A stretch of 64,000 bases of DNA from positions 59,415,872 to 59,479,871 of the forward strand of contig CM046301.1 in the NCBI GenBank assembly GCA_025267735.1, written 5' to 3'. The DNA comes from Mactra quadrangularis (Eukaryota > Mollusca > Bivalvia > Venerida > Mactridae). Shown here in pieces: positions 24,201 to 33,100 of this stretch (position 1 is its first letter; each line of letters begins with the position of its first letter). A program made the translations under genes and the position numbers. The notes under the pieces were generated by a model. That model was not told the origin of the DNA and did no database searches. It saw only the letters and a list, made by a program, of their open reading frames with translations.

Positions 24201-27200
24201 TAGATTAGTGTTAAAATATGCATTTACTGATGAGAAGATACTAGAGCTTGTTATTGTGCAATGATTAGAACAATTCTATTAAAAAGATATCATAACCGCC
24301 TGAGAATGTTGAAAAGACAAGAAGCGACCAATGAAAACGTTTAATTTCAGCAAATACGACATATAACAAATGTATAAATAACTTGGTGATTCCTCAGTAT
24401 CCGACTTCCGTTTTCAACAATGTGTATGCCACATGTTTTAATTCGTTCAGTTGAATGTTATATGTGACAAATGTTATTAGTAAGTGATTTCTTACGTTCT
24501 TAATACTGTTTTAAAGACAAAACTTGGTTCTATACTTTTGGCACAGGCATTGGCCTGTATATCCCTTTAACTGCAGACTGTACTTTCGCCACATGGGTTG
24601 TGAAATCATACTCCGAGCACAAATACTCAAGCTTTGCCAAGGTTAAACTTAGTTGAACATTTGCATGATACTAGCATTCGGAGCTCCTCGGCCATTCACT
24701 ACGAATTTATTAAATGAATGATCGAGGTGCTCCGAATGACACTACAAGTAGCAAATATACATGTACATGTACATCCAAGTATCGTTACCTGTCGGATCTT
24801 ATAATATTTAATGCTCTGTGTTAGGCAATAAAACAATAAAATGAACTATTTATTGAATGGATCGTTTGTTTAACGATTATTCATAAATACAGTAATTATT
24901 AAAATTCTAGCATCGAAGCAGAAATAATTTATTACGAAACTAATCAATACATGATAAAATTTAGAAATAATTTGTTAAATTTATCACGAGTACTGAATGA
25001 ATCCCGTCGTGAATATCCGGCAACTCTCCGACTTGTAAAAGCTCGCGTAGTAAAAACGACCCGGAGATTCGATCAACAATATATGTACGAATCCACAAAA
25101 TCATGGCACTTATCATTCAAGGTTCTCGTTAGATCGAAATCATGATGCCTTCTGGATACGAGAATAGGTTCTTAATGTTAATTCAACTGGTGGAGAGGTC
25201 ATTGGTTCGATCCCCATGACGGGGCATACTTTTGTTAAGTTTTGGTGTAACTAAATTTGGTCTAAATAATTTCCATGACCATTCTCTCTCCTACCACTGA
25301 TTTTAAAGCATCTAGAGCAGTTGTCAGTCACTGGCGGAAGTATGCGTCTAGTAACTGTCAAACGGCTTAATCAAAAGATTTGGGGTATTTCCATGGAGGA
25401 ACTGGTCAATACAATGTGTTACTACAGCGTTAAAGTCAACATAAAAATATCGTATTGTTTTAATTAGATATTGATTAATCAGTCTGACTCATTGATTAAT
25501 GTGAAGGTCACAACGTTTAATCAATTATTTAGCGTGATTCATGCGATCAATGAGAACCATTATTTAGAAATAAACAGACATAGTGAAATATATCATGCAT
25601 TTACCTTGATGAATTTTAAAAATTCACATTGTTTAATTTTGTAATTATCTCACTAAAGATTATAATTGTACATTGTATAGTGTAAAGTTGATGCACATAC
25701 GTTCACATGACTCATATTTAGTATACTTAACGAAACTTCTAAGTACCCTGATTTCAATGTTGTTGGAAAATTTTATTTTTCAACATTTTTGTTCGATCGT
25801 TAATGGAAATGTGTAAAAGACTATACTGTCGTCTGCTGACATGATTTTCATGCTTTTTGATTGATGCGAAATTCGTTTGTCGTGCATGTGCTGAAAAGCG
25901 GAAATGTGCACATGCTTTTCGTGCAAAAATCCCACGAGGTCAGTTTTGGTGAAATTCGTTAGTGTGTCGATATGCTTAACGAAATTGCCCAAGCTCCCCG
26001 CAGCGTTTTTTTCCTTTATTAAATCAATAAGTAGCAAAGCGTGACGTAAGCACTGTGAGGAGTTTGGAAAGTGCCATAGATCATTTGTAAAGCGGTGCGA
26101 AACCTGCAGGATAGATTTCTAATTGCTAACTTTCTTTTTAATCAAAGTAATTAAAAATCTTCCTATATCAACGCATTCACGGCAAAACCGGTTTTGCGTA
26201 GATAAAGTTGCATAAAACCATTCAAGCAGACGACAGTTTGGTTCTTTACAGATTTCTGTTATTGATCGGACCCTAATGTTGAAAAATAAACATTTCCTTA
26301 GAAGTATTGTTAAGTATATTTACTGACTACGAGTAGATTGCTTATTTAAGATACTGACCATAAAATAATGTATGCTTGTCAGTTTAACATAATACAACTT
26401 TCACAAAAATATTTGCTAACTACAGCGACGTAGACTTTCTATGACCTAACTTATTTACATATATTTACTTAAAGGTTTATAGCTACATTTAATCTCTAAT
26501 AACAAAATAGAACATGGTTATGTTTGTGGACCAATATTTTGTTATTGTAAATGAAAAGTCAGATATGTAACGGTCAAATTGACATAATACTTGCCTAAGA
26601 CACATTATTTATTAGAACGTAACAATACGGTAAAAACCGAATTGCAATATAGTGTTCATTTTCGTTCCCAGAGGTTATTAAAATTCTAGATACTAGCATT
26701 GAGAATCTTGGTTAGCCTCTGGGTACGAGAATGTATGGCGCTAAACGTCAGTTTTTGCATAGACAAGCGAAGCAGGAATTGATACCCATGCATCATCTTC
26801 ATGCATATGAAATATCTTTTCTGTTCTGTTCTGTTCTGATCAACATCAGTTACATATAGATATTTCAAAATGATCTCTTGTAAAATGGACGAATGTTTAA
26901 ATTAGAAAAATGCATATTTTGGAACGTATGTTCGAAGAGAATTATCCTTTCATTAGACGGAATTACAAATTTATCGGCTGTTTGCCTTGGCTCATGTGTA
27001 CAATGTTCTAAAATTATTATACATGTAACCTTATTTTTTTCAAAGTCGAAGATAATCTAAATTAATATATAATGTTTATTAGCTATCGGCTAAAAATTCA
27101 ACCTTTGACGGACTATTTACATCCATTCTCGTACCCAGAGGTTATCAAGATTCTCGATAAAGCTAGTATTGAGAATCTTGATAGCCTCTGTATATGAGAA

Positions 27201-27738
27201 TGTTTACATCTAGATATTTTACATTCTTGTACCCCGAGGTTATCAAGATTCTCGATCTAACTAGTATTGAAAATCCTACTAGACTCGGGGTACGAGAATG
27301 GATATGTTATGGCAAATGCAAAATACCAATATACGAGACATAATCTATAAAACAATTGTGATGTCAAGAACATTATTTACAAACAATTTATAAACATATT
27401 GGGATATAAAACAATGAGTTAACGCCATATCAGTTCGTATTAATTCAATATCTTATTTGCATAAAAAAGTTCACAAAACTTTGATGAGAGACAATGAATG
27501 CGATCACCATGACAGGACAGTAATAGCAACTAAACATGTCGTTACTGTTTTGATTTCATTTGTTCCTGTTTCAATACACATACAAATATAACATACAATT
27601 GTTTATTGACAGTCCCTACAGGTATATCTATAAAACTAACGTGTATCATCATGCATTGACATTTTAAATCAAATACATCCATGTATAGACGATACAAATA
27701 TATTCAAAATACCACAATGTATACATTCCACTCACCAT
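15268..27738 (-). CDS. second EF-hand protein, 176 residues predicted, five exons
   Basis: Coding exons in transcript order: 27738-27736 (ATG alone, then donor GTGAGT; tentative), 20559-20481, 18374-18225, 16752-16489 and 15302-15268 (TGA at 15270-15268). The last four join with GT-AG and matching phase. EF1 is canonical (residues 37-48, DKDKSGLLSEKE). EF2 is degenerate (around FDEMGVKHGEEINY). EF3 (119-130, DKNKTGFLTKGQ) has Gln at position 12 in place of Glu, so calcium binding may be weaker. EF4 (155-166) is canonical, its last Glu built across the final intron as G|AG. The N-terminal 27 residues are Gly/Asn/Lys-rich. The short last exon encodes FIKIFLRDAK. The first exon is the least certain: it was chosen because it supplies ATG in phase 0 next to a consensus donor, at the cost of a 7.2-kb intron. 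Paralogue of the EF-hand gene at 7948-11640. Confidence 0.78.
15595..15670. repeat. dispersed repeat fragment shared with 43310-43375
   Basis: The phrase 'ttaaaacccgatcta(c/a)aattttac/tctgctcgc' and flanks occur in both places. Class unknown. Confidence 0.5.
15918..16328. repeat. two nested-size inverted repeats in the last intron of the - strand EF-hand gene
   Basis: CCGTTTTTTCTCAACTGTCAA at 15918 faces its complement at 16146-16171. Just beyond, GTCATGTTACTTCCCTTTGG at about 16206 faces CAAAAGGGAGGTAACATGAC-type sequence at about 16300-16319, with AT-rich loops. Probably two foldback MITEs side by side. Confidence 0.6.
17168..17773. repeat. 606-bp near-zero-loop palindrome (head-to-head MITE dimer)
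   Basis: Two arms of about 300 bases are inverted about a centre at 17460/17461, where ACGACCTGTACAGGTCGT is itself a perfect palindrome. The outer ends are ACAGGTCGTA... and ...ACGACCTGT, i.e. the same words as the centre. Each arm therefore looks like one element with inverted ends, and two are fused head-to-head. The arms differ by scattered substitutions and a small insertion near 17600-17660. It lies in an intron of the - strand EF-hand gene. Confidence 0.85.
18449..18655. mobile_element. GTTCAATTAC family element with GGGTTGAGTTGTC repeats, copy 1
   Basis: Starts 'ttcaattaccccgaacgctcc' and ends 'cgttactaaacacgctgctgg'. Inside are five or more direct and inverted copies of GGGTTGAGTTGTC/GACAACTCAACC. 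An inverted copy of the whole element sits at 28268-28492. Confidence 0.75.
18870..19080 (-). mobile_element. partial SINE, family E
   Basis: Body words 'cacatgcttccgtcagtgactgacca', 'gggagaatggcagaag', 'atttcatgacc' match the adjacent complete SINE, without a recognisable head. Confidence 0.5.
19113..19423 (-). mobile_element. complete tRNA-derived SINE with 14-bp target-site duplication
   Basis: On the - strand the head reads CTAGCTCAGTTGGTAGCACG (A-box) and GGGTTCGATTCAC (B-box). The body follows with 'cagtcactgacgaaagc', then 'tacggcgttaaaac' and a (CAAA)n tail. TGACATGAGCATGT occurs directly on both sides (19099-19112 and 19424-19437), the mark of LINE-mediated retroposition. This is the reference copy for family E in the window. 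Confidence 0.9.
19707..19997 (+). mobile_element. MITE 'GGCGGATCCAG', copy 1
   Basis: Ends GGCGGATCCAGC / CTGGATCCGCC, each followed by G- and C-runs (GGGGGGGTCCGGACCCCCC). The body has 'gtcattttaagtagtatgaagcaa'. Copies at 21599-21912 and, reversed, 62810-63040. Confidence 0.85.
20000..20480. other. intron sequence, nothing recognised
   Basis: Between MITE copy 1 and the EF-hand exon at 20481. AT-rich, no repeat family seen. Confidence 0.4.
20985..21303. mobile_element. foldback element with GTTCAATTAC-type ends
   Basis: Left end 'gcgttcagttaccgcgaacgttac', right end complementary to 'gttcaattacactaaacattac'. Internally TTCGGAGCTCCTCGGCCATT faces its complement, and GTGATGTTTCG faces GAAACATCAC. 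The ends relate it to the elements at 18449 and 28268; the interior is different. Confidence 0.7.
21599..21912 (+). mobile_element. MITE 'GGCGGATCCAG', copy 2
   Basis: Same ends and poly-G/poly-C blocks as the copy at 19707. It carries a short extra segment around 21727-21745 ('gctcgcttcgcttgc') absent from copy 1. Confidence 0.8.
22081..22441 (+). mobile_element. AGGGACTTTAGTCAGTTA MITE, copy 2
   Basis: Same length and orientation as the copy at 8903-9263, with matching termini and internal inverted segments. Confidence 0.85.
22462..22640. repeat. dispersed repeat family G, copy 2
   Basis: Matches 14419-14600 throughout ('agaacaacacccactgg' to 'ctgcagatgttatatactg'). Confidence 0.6.
22650..24670. 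other. long intron sequence, no confirmed exon
   Basis: First intron of the - strand EF-hand gene. An uninterrupted + frame at 23863-24099 has an ordinary residue mix but starts without ATG and has no splice support. A 14-base perfect palindrome GACCCACGTGGGTC (24174-24187) contains a CACGTG E-box. Confidence 0.4.
24672..24739. repeat. 68-base hairpin related to the 20985 foldback element
   Basis: ATTCGGAGCTCCTCGGCCATTC (first 20 matter) faces GAATGATCGAGGTGCTCCGAAT across an AT-rich loop of about 20 bases. It shares the arm word with 21040-21070 and 21235-21260. Confidence 0.65.
25190..25440 (+). mobile_element. SINE, family E, head partly lost
   Basis: B-box 'ggttcgatccccatgacgggg', body 'atttccatgaccattctctctcctacc', 'gttgtcagtcactggcggaag' and the end 'tgttactacagcgttaaagtc' follow the order of the complete copy at 19113. 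Confidence 0.7.
25717..26325. repeat. 609-bp foldback element with arms of about 100-120 bp
   Basis: Left arm from 25717 (GTATACTTAACGAAACTTCT) to the word CTGTCGTCTGCTG near 25827. The right arm runs from GCAGACGACAG at about 26229 to AGAAGTATTGTTAAGTAT at 26325. The interior has a frame of 85 codons on the - strand with no recognisable domain. Likely a MITE. Confidence 0.65.
26657..26733. repeat. hairpin element CATTCTCGTACCCAGAGG, copy 1
   Basis: Arms CATT(T)TCGTTCCCAGAGG and CCTCTGGGTACGAGAATG with inner AAATTCTAGATACTAGCATT / AGAATCTTGG pairing. Two further copies lie at 27124 and 27222. Confidence 0.75.
27124..27300. repeat. two adjacent hairpin elements of the same family, copies 2 and 3
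   Basis: 27124-27202 and 27222-27300 each run from CATTCTCGTACCC-type to GGGTACGAGAATG-type ends, with inner TCAAGATTCTCGAT / GAGAATCTTGA. They are 19 bases apart. Both fold end to end with almost no loop. Confidence 0.8.
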
Positions 27739-28267
27739 TTTCAATATATTCCTATTTTTTGTTCCAAAAATTTGAATATTTTAATGTTTTTCACAACTCT
27801 TCATGCATTTAATATCGGGTAGTCAACGTAAACACTATAATGTATGTTAATATACCACTATAAAATAGCTTTCTTTACTTCACTGTGAAATATCTATCTA
27901 TATCTTACGCTAGGTTGTATAGAGAATTATCTAGCTCAGATCGATTGATTTAAAAACTGGTATTTCCCATTTTAACATACGACCTTGTTATTCATAATAG
28001 AGCTCTAGATGTACTATACCGTATTAAACTTATTGATTTTTTTTCTCTAGGTTCACCTTAAAGCAAATATTCCGATATCTGTCAAACTTATACATGTATT
28101 ACTAAATAATTAATATCCTTGAAAAATTGTTGATCGAAAAATTTAATCAATCGATTTTATCGATTTTAATTGATCATTACTACGAAAGACGGACATTACT
28201 GCTACACTAACGTCCGACATTTGCCCTAAATTGGCTAGACCTGTGCTATAATTAATAGAATGTTTAC
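27301..28267. other. AT-rich sequence around the proposed start of the - strand EF-hand gene
   Basis: Other than the ATG|GTGAGT at 27738-27736 on the - strand, nothing distinct. No clear promoter motif was seen upstream of it (27739-28267), a weakness of that start assignment. Confidence 0.4.
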
Positions 28268-28492
28268 CAGCAGCGTGTTCAGTAACGACTGTTAGCGAAC
28301 GTTATGGATACGGGACAACTCAACCCGTAGACGACTCAACCCATGGATAACTCAATCCAAAGTTGGGACAACTCAAACCGTTAGTGAGGTATTGAGTTTT
28401 CTCGGGTTGAGTTGTCTTTGGGTTGAGTTGTCCCGACCATAACGTTACGGAACGTCTCGGAACGTTCGGGGTAATTGAACACGATGGAGTTC
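28268..28492. mobile_element. GTTCAATTAC family element, copy 2 (inverted relative to 18449)
   Basis: Begins 'ccagcagcgtgttcagtaacg' and ends 'gttcggggtaattgaac', the reverse complement layout of the copy at 18449-18655, with the same internal GGGTTGAGTTGTC/GACAACTCAACCC repeats. Confidence 0.75.
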
Positions 28493-28673
28493 AGTCTCGA
28501 CTTGTTTTAAATACGCAATACGCGTAATATATAGATCGTTGTCCAATAGTTTATATTTAATGTGTCTTTATATTTATAACTATTTTGCGCACGTATTGAA
28601 CCAGAAGGTTTAACATGTACATGTATGTATACGTCTTGATAAGACGAATACATAAACACTCAAAAGCACTTGA

Positions 28674-28732
28674 TGTAATCTATTCAAAAATAATCTGATT
28701 AAGTTATCTGATTATTTTTGAATGGATTACAT
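28674..28732. repeat. 59-base hairpin
   Basis: TGTAATCTATTCAAAAATAATC faces GATTATTTTTGAATGGATTACA around a loop of about 15 bases. Confidence 0.75.
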
Positions 28733-28739
28733 GGCTTGC

Positions 28740-29890
28740 AATTTTGATCTCCTATATTTAATCTAAGTTAAGTAGTGTCATCGCGATTTAAAGTTATGTA
28801 ATATTTTAGATAAGTTTACATTTGTAACAAGGCGGTGAACGTTCTCCAGTGTATTAAAACAAGAAAAAATGGCGCCAAACCAAAAAGATGAGTTTTTCTA
28901 TAATATCTTCTTTAAATGGCTTCCTCTGATAAAAAAATTATGTACCAAAACACGCTACTCACTTTCCGGAACACGGCGGTACGTGGTTTATTAGCACTGG
29001 TTAGCACTAGTCAGTCCTACACTGTACCAAGGACCCTATATAAACTGTATATAGGGTCTACGACTGTATAAAGGGTCCTTGATGTAACTGAACAATTGGT
29101 AATAAACGAAACAAACAAACCATTTACAATACATATATCATAATTCAAGTGTCATACTCAAAATAATCTGCCAATCAAATTGCCATACAAAACAAGTAAC
29201 ATATTTCATTACATAAATAATGTACTTGCATAAACGAATATACATGTAACTGCTTGTTTTAAATACTCTAATATGTTATATCTAATCTACCTGTTATTAA
29301 CAAGTGATATCATATTAGCAAGTGTGTTTTATTACCTGAAAACATAAAATTAATATTTGTTATTATTTGCTGTCTATGGTAAAATTTATGATAAACAATG
29401 AAGCTTAGAGTGTGTTTCTTGGCCCACCTTTTTTGTCTGTTAATTTACTCTGTATAATATTCATTTTTTCTACACTGCCTATAGTTGTTTACTGCTTTTC
29501 TTTATTGAAAGAGTATGATAGCTACACTATATTTTCTCTTTTAAATCTGTTTTGTTGTCTCTATGGTGCTATGGACCATAAATAGGATCATTGATGACTT
29601 ATACTTATTTCTATATAGGTCCTTACACATAAGATTTTCCTGTAACATGTCACCCTTGCATTCTATATAAACACACAGTGAAGATTTCACGTTTGATACA
29701 TGTATTCAGGCTTGAATTAAATATGTATTGATTGAGTATCCGTTTCATTTATCATTTATATCAACAATGAAACCTCATTTCTTTATTTCTTATGCATACT
29801 CATAAATCACGAAGTGTTGTAGGAAACGATTGAATATAGTACGAACAAGCAATTGAACGAATCCACCCAAAACCTATTCGGGAAAATGCC
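28740..29890. other. intergenic region upstream of USP34
   Basis: At 28869-28994 a 41-codon frame opens in a good context (AAAAAATGGCGCC, MAPNQKDEFFYNIFFKWLPL) and runs across a TTCCGGAA ETS-type word. It could be a short first exon or noise. A small hairpin (GACCCTATATAAACTGTATATAGGGTC) lies at about 29033-29059. No other feature seen. Confidence 0.35.
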
Positions 29891-29892
29891 CA

Positions 29893-30097
29893 TTTCGCGA
29901 AAATAACGAGTGGTTAAAAAATCAGAGAACCGGAAGTTCCTTGATGCTCAGTGAAGATTCAATATGGCGGGTATTGACTAGAAGACGACAGTTATCGAGC
30001 AAAATTGGCCATATCTAACCAAAAAATGAATTACATAACGTAATGGCGATTGGATGGTGTAAAACATAGCTTGCTTTATTGATACCAATCATTCACT
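29893..30097 (+). promoter_or_regulatory. USP34 promoter and leader: ETS, YY1 and E2F-like motifs, upstream ORFs
   Basis: No TATA box. TTTCGCGAAA (29893-29902) is E2F-like. ACCGGAAGT (29929-29937) is a perfect ETS/GABP core, and AATATGGCGGG (29962-29972) is YY1-like; the spacing is typical of housekeeping promoters. Downstream, three very short ORFs precede the main ATG: 29964-29981 (MAGID), 30026-30043 (MNYIT) and 30043-30069 (MAIGWCKT). The last two overlap in TAATG. The transcription start is probably near the YY1 site, which would place the first upstream ORF at or just before the cap; this is inference. Confidence 0.6.
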
Positions 30098-30140
30098 ATG
30101 TGTGACGTCTGCCCAGATTTGCTGGCAATCCTCGATTCCT
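30098..30140 (+). CDS. USP34: USP34 exon 1 (residues 1-14)
   Basis: Encodes MCDVCPDLLAILDS and one base of the next codon; donor T|GTAAGT. The Met-Cys-Asx-x-Cys start is shared with vertebrate USP34, which fixes the start codon. Confidence 0.9.
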
Positions 30141-33100
30141 GTAAGTTCTGCAAAACTTGTGTTCTGCTACCCTGACTAAACAGAAAATGAAATTTTACGA
30201 AATATGTTTATATTGCCAGTCTGAATCACTAGATAAACCTTTGTCTTGCTACATATTCTGACTTTGACAAAAGCTAGTTATATCTACTGTCCCCCAAATG
30301 TTTTGGAGAAATTTTCCAGACATTGGTTTAGGAATCTGAAGTGACTGGCATGAGCCATGACTCAGCCTCAGGGCTGGTCTGATTTTATCTGCATACATTG
30401 TGTTTGGTCCATTCAAGGAATGTAACAAACTTTCATGTACAGCTGTTGTGCAATAGTCCAATGTTATATACTCTCATTTACTTCTTGTCTGTTAATTCTT
30501 ACCACAAATAAAGTATGTACTTTCTGTTTACTATCTTGAGCCTCCGACATACACATTGTCATCCAGGAGTTAGTTGGATGGTGCTGAATTCAACCTATCT
30601 ATTTCAGTTTTCAATGTTGATGGGTTTTATCTGTCTAGAATTTTTTTGGAAGAAGTTGGTTCTTAAAAATAGTGTCAATGACTAAGACATAAAGTTAAAG
30701 AATGTTGGCTAGGTGTGCTGGCTACATGAATAACGATAATAACTATTATAAAATCTAAACACAGCCACTTGAATTTTTAACAGTTATCTATTTCTTAACA
30801 CAAGCTGATGAATAGATTCTAGTTCTAAAATGAGCATTTTTCATAATCTTTTCAATATTGAAGAAATATAAGATACATTTAGTCTCCTAGACTGATTAGG
30901 CATGTAGCAAGTGGTGGAATGGTGCATCAAGATAACTGCATGTACATTACAGTACTGGTTGGCATCCTACAACCGGACGTTTTTATAACTTTTTTTACAA
31001 TAACTTTAAAACTGTTTATACTACCACTAGATTTTTTACTTGGAAGAAGTTAGGTTCAATGTCTCTCTAATGTCATTGGTTTTTCTACTTTCTAAATATA
31101 GAACACATGTTTTGAGGCCCTGGCATAGGGTCATTAAATTGTGTTAATTTTGCTTCAAACTGTACCATGTTTCCGGACGGTCTGTCAACATTCATTTAAG
31201 TTGAAATTTATAAGATAATTGACATTTTACTGTCAAACACCAATTGATTAAACATTTTACTTAAATGTTCTTGCACTTGACCCATTAAAAATTTGTCCGG
31301 GCCTTTGTAAAATAATTGGGCATGTGCAATGCATTACATGTATCTTCCCCGCGAACAGGAAACAGGTCAAATGACACGCAAATGTAAATATTGTATTTTC
31401 AACAATCATAATTACATAGTGGTGACTTTGTTGGTACCGGCTGTTACAAAATCTAGCGCTCTAGTGATGGACAACAAATGATCAAAGTAAACAACAAAAT
31501 AAAGCGCCTACACGGGTGTCCGGATTTGTAGGACATCCGAGTTTGTAGGTCCCCAACCTGTATGGGTATAATGTCTATTATCTTTTTTAGTTGATGAAAG
31601 GAGCCAACATGGAGGATTTCATATGGATAAGAAAGAAATTCTCTCTTTTGTTCTGTATGTCTGTCTTTGGCCACAAAGGTAAGATCTGCTTTCCCTGGTA
31701 CATTTCAGTATGCAGATTGATTTGTAACTTTATTTGCTATTCATTTAATGTTGATATAAAGCAAAGTGTCAAACAAATTTATGTGTATTTCACTTTCTTC
31801 TTAATTTGCAATTGATTATTGGGTTGGTAATTGGCTTTTATCATGCATTGATAACTCATGCTTTCTCATTGTGTGCGAGTAGTCCTTTGCTGATATTTTG
31901 TGTTAATTCTGTATTGATTTTGACAACAATCTCTGACAGTGTCGCCGTCATTATAAACCTTTATCTTATTTGAATGCCAATTAGTGTATCAAAGTGAAGT
32001 AGACCAAAAATGATCTAAAAAATTGTTAGTAAATCAACTGGCCTCAATTTAGATTAAATAGTTACATGATTTGTATGATACACAAAAATTAAAGCTAAGA
32101 AGTAAATAAAAGAGAAATTCTAATGCTTGTATTTCATCCTTTAATTCGACTGAGTAAAACAATTATTTTATGAACTGAAATGGTTGAAAATGTAAATGCT
32201 TCAAATAAACAGGGTTTTTTTTGTATTTTGCAGACAATGCATGTGTTGTTTCAAGGACTATAGAAACTTTGAGAAGTTGAACTCCATGGTTCAAGATACT
32301 CTAAGTGTTGGTATTAGAATAATACAATCATTGCCTGATGACAATGAAAGAGAAATAAGAAAGAAATTGAGAGAGGAAGAGAAAGCAAAAGGTTAGTGAA
32401 GTCGTAGACATACTTGATATTTATACATCTCTGTAGTTTTAGTGTGATACTTTTTTAGCTTTGCAGGGCTTGGCATGATTTTTAAACTAGGTTGTCAGAT
32501 TAAATGAGCTATGTATTTTTATTGCCTGAAGCAAATCTTAAATAGCATTGCCCAAGGCCAAATTTTGGTCATCAGGGGCAGTAGGACAACCTTTAATGTC
32601 TAACCCTGCTTTGTAATTAGCTCTGGTGAAATGAGTCATTAGTTTCAGTTTCTGTTGGGAGAATTTTAATTTTATATTGTGCAGCTGTTAAATTTTACGC
32701 ATTCATGCCTGGGTGAAATGATGCTTGTGTTCTTCAAGGAAAATTAAAAGTGTCCTTAGTTAGGTTTGTACACGATAGCTTTTGATTCTTATGTGTACTA
32801 TGCTACCACTGGGTCTATGCTACAACATAATATGCAATGATTAATGATCAAGTATAAGAGAATATTAAAATTGTTCTTGTTACAGAAACCATTGAGGAGA
32901 GAACTCCTGGTGATGGTAAAAAAGATGAAGACAATGATGCTGATGATGATGATAAAAGTAAAAAAATAGATGATGACGAAGATGAAATGGAAGAAGTTTG
33001 GACTCTAGATGAAAAAGAGAAATTGTTACAATTTGTTACCAAAGTCTTTCTGATGAATTTTCCTTCTTATTTTGCTCACAAACATGTTCTTCATGCTAGC

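Noticed and set aside
24951..25145. 64-residue + frame rich in Arg
   Set aside because: ATG context and flanks are unremarkable and the family is not recognised; antisense to an intron.
25780..26037. 85-residue - strand frame
   Set aside because: Lies inside a foldback element and shows no recognisable domain or conserved motif.
31591..31815. 74-residue + frame starting MMKGANMEDF
   Set aside because: Overlaps USP34 exon 2 in the wrong register; the joined phase gives a clear USP34 match.
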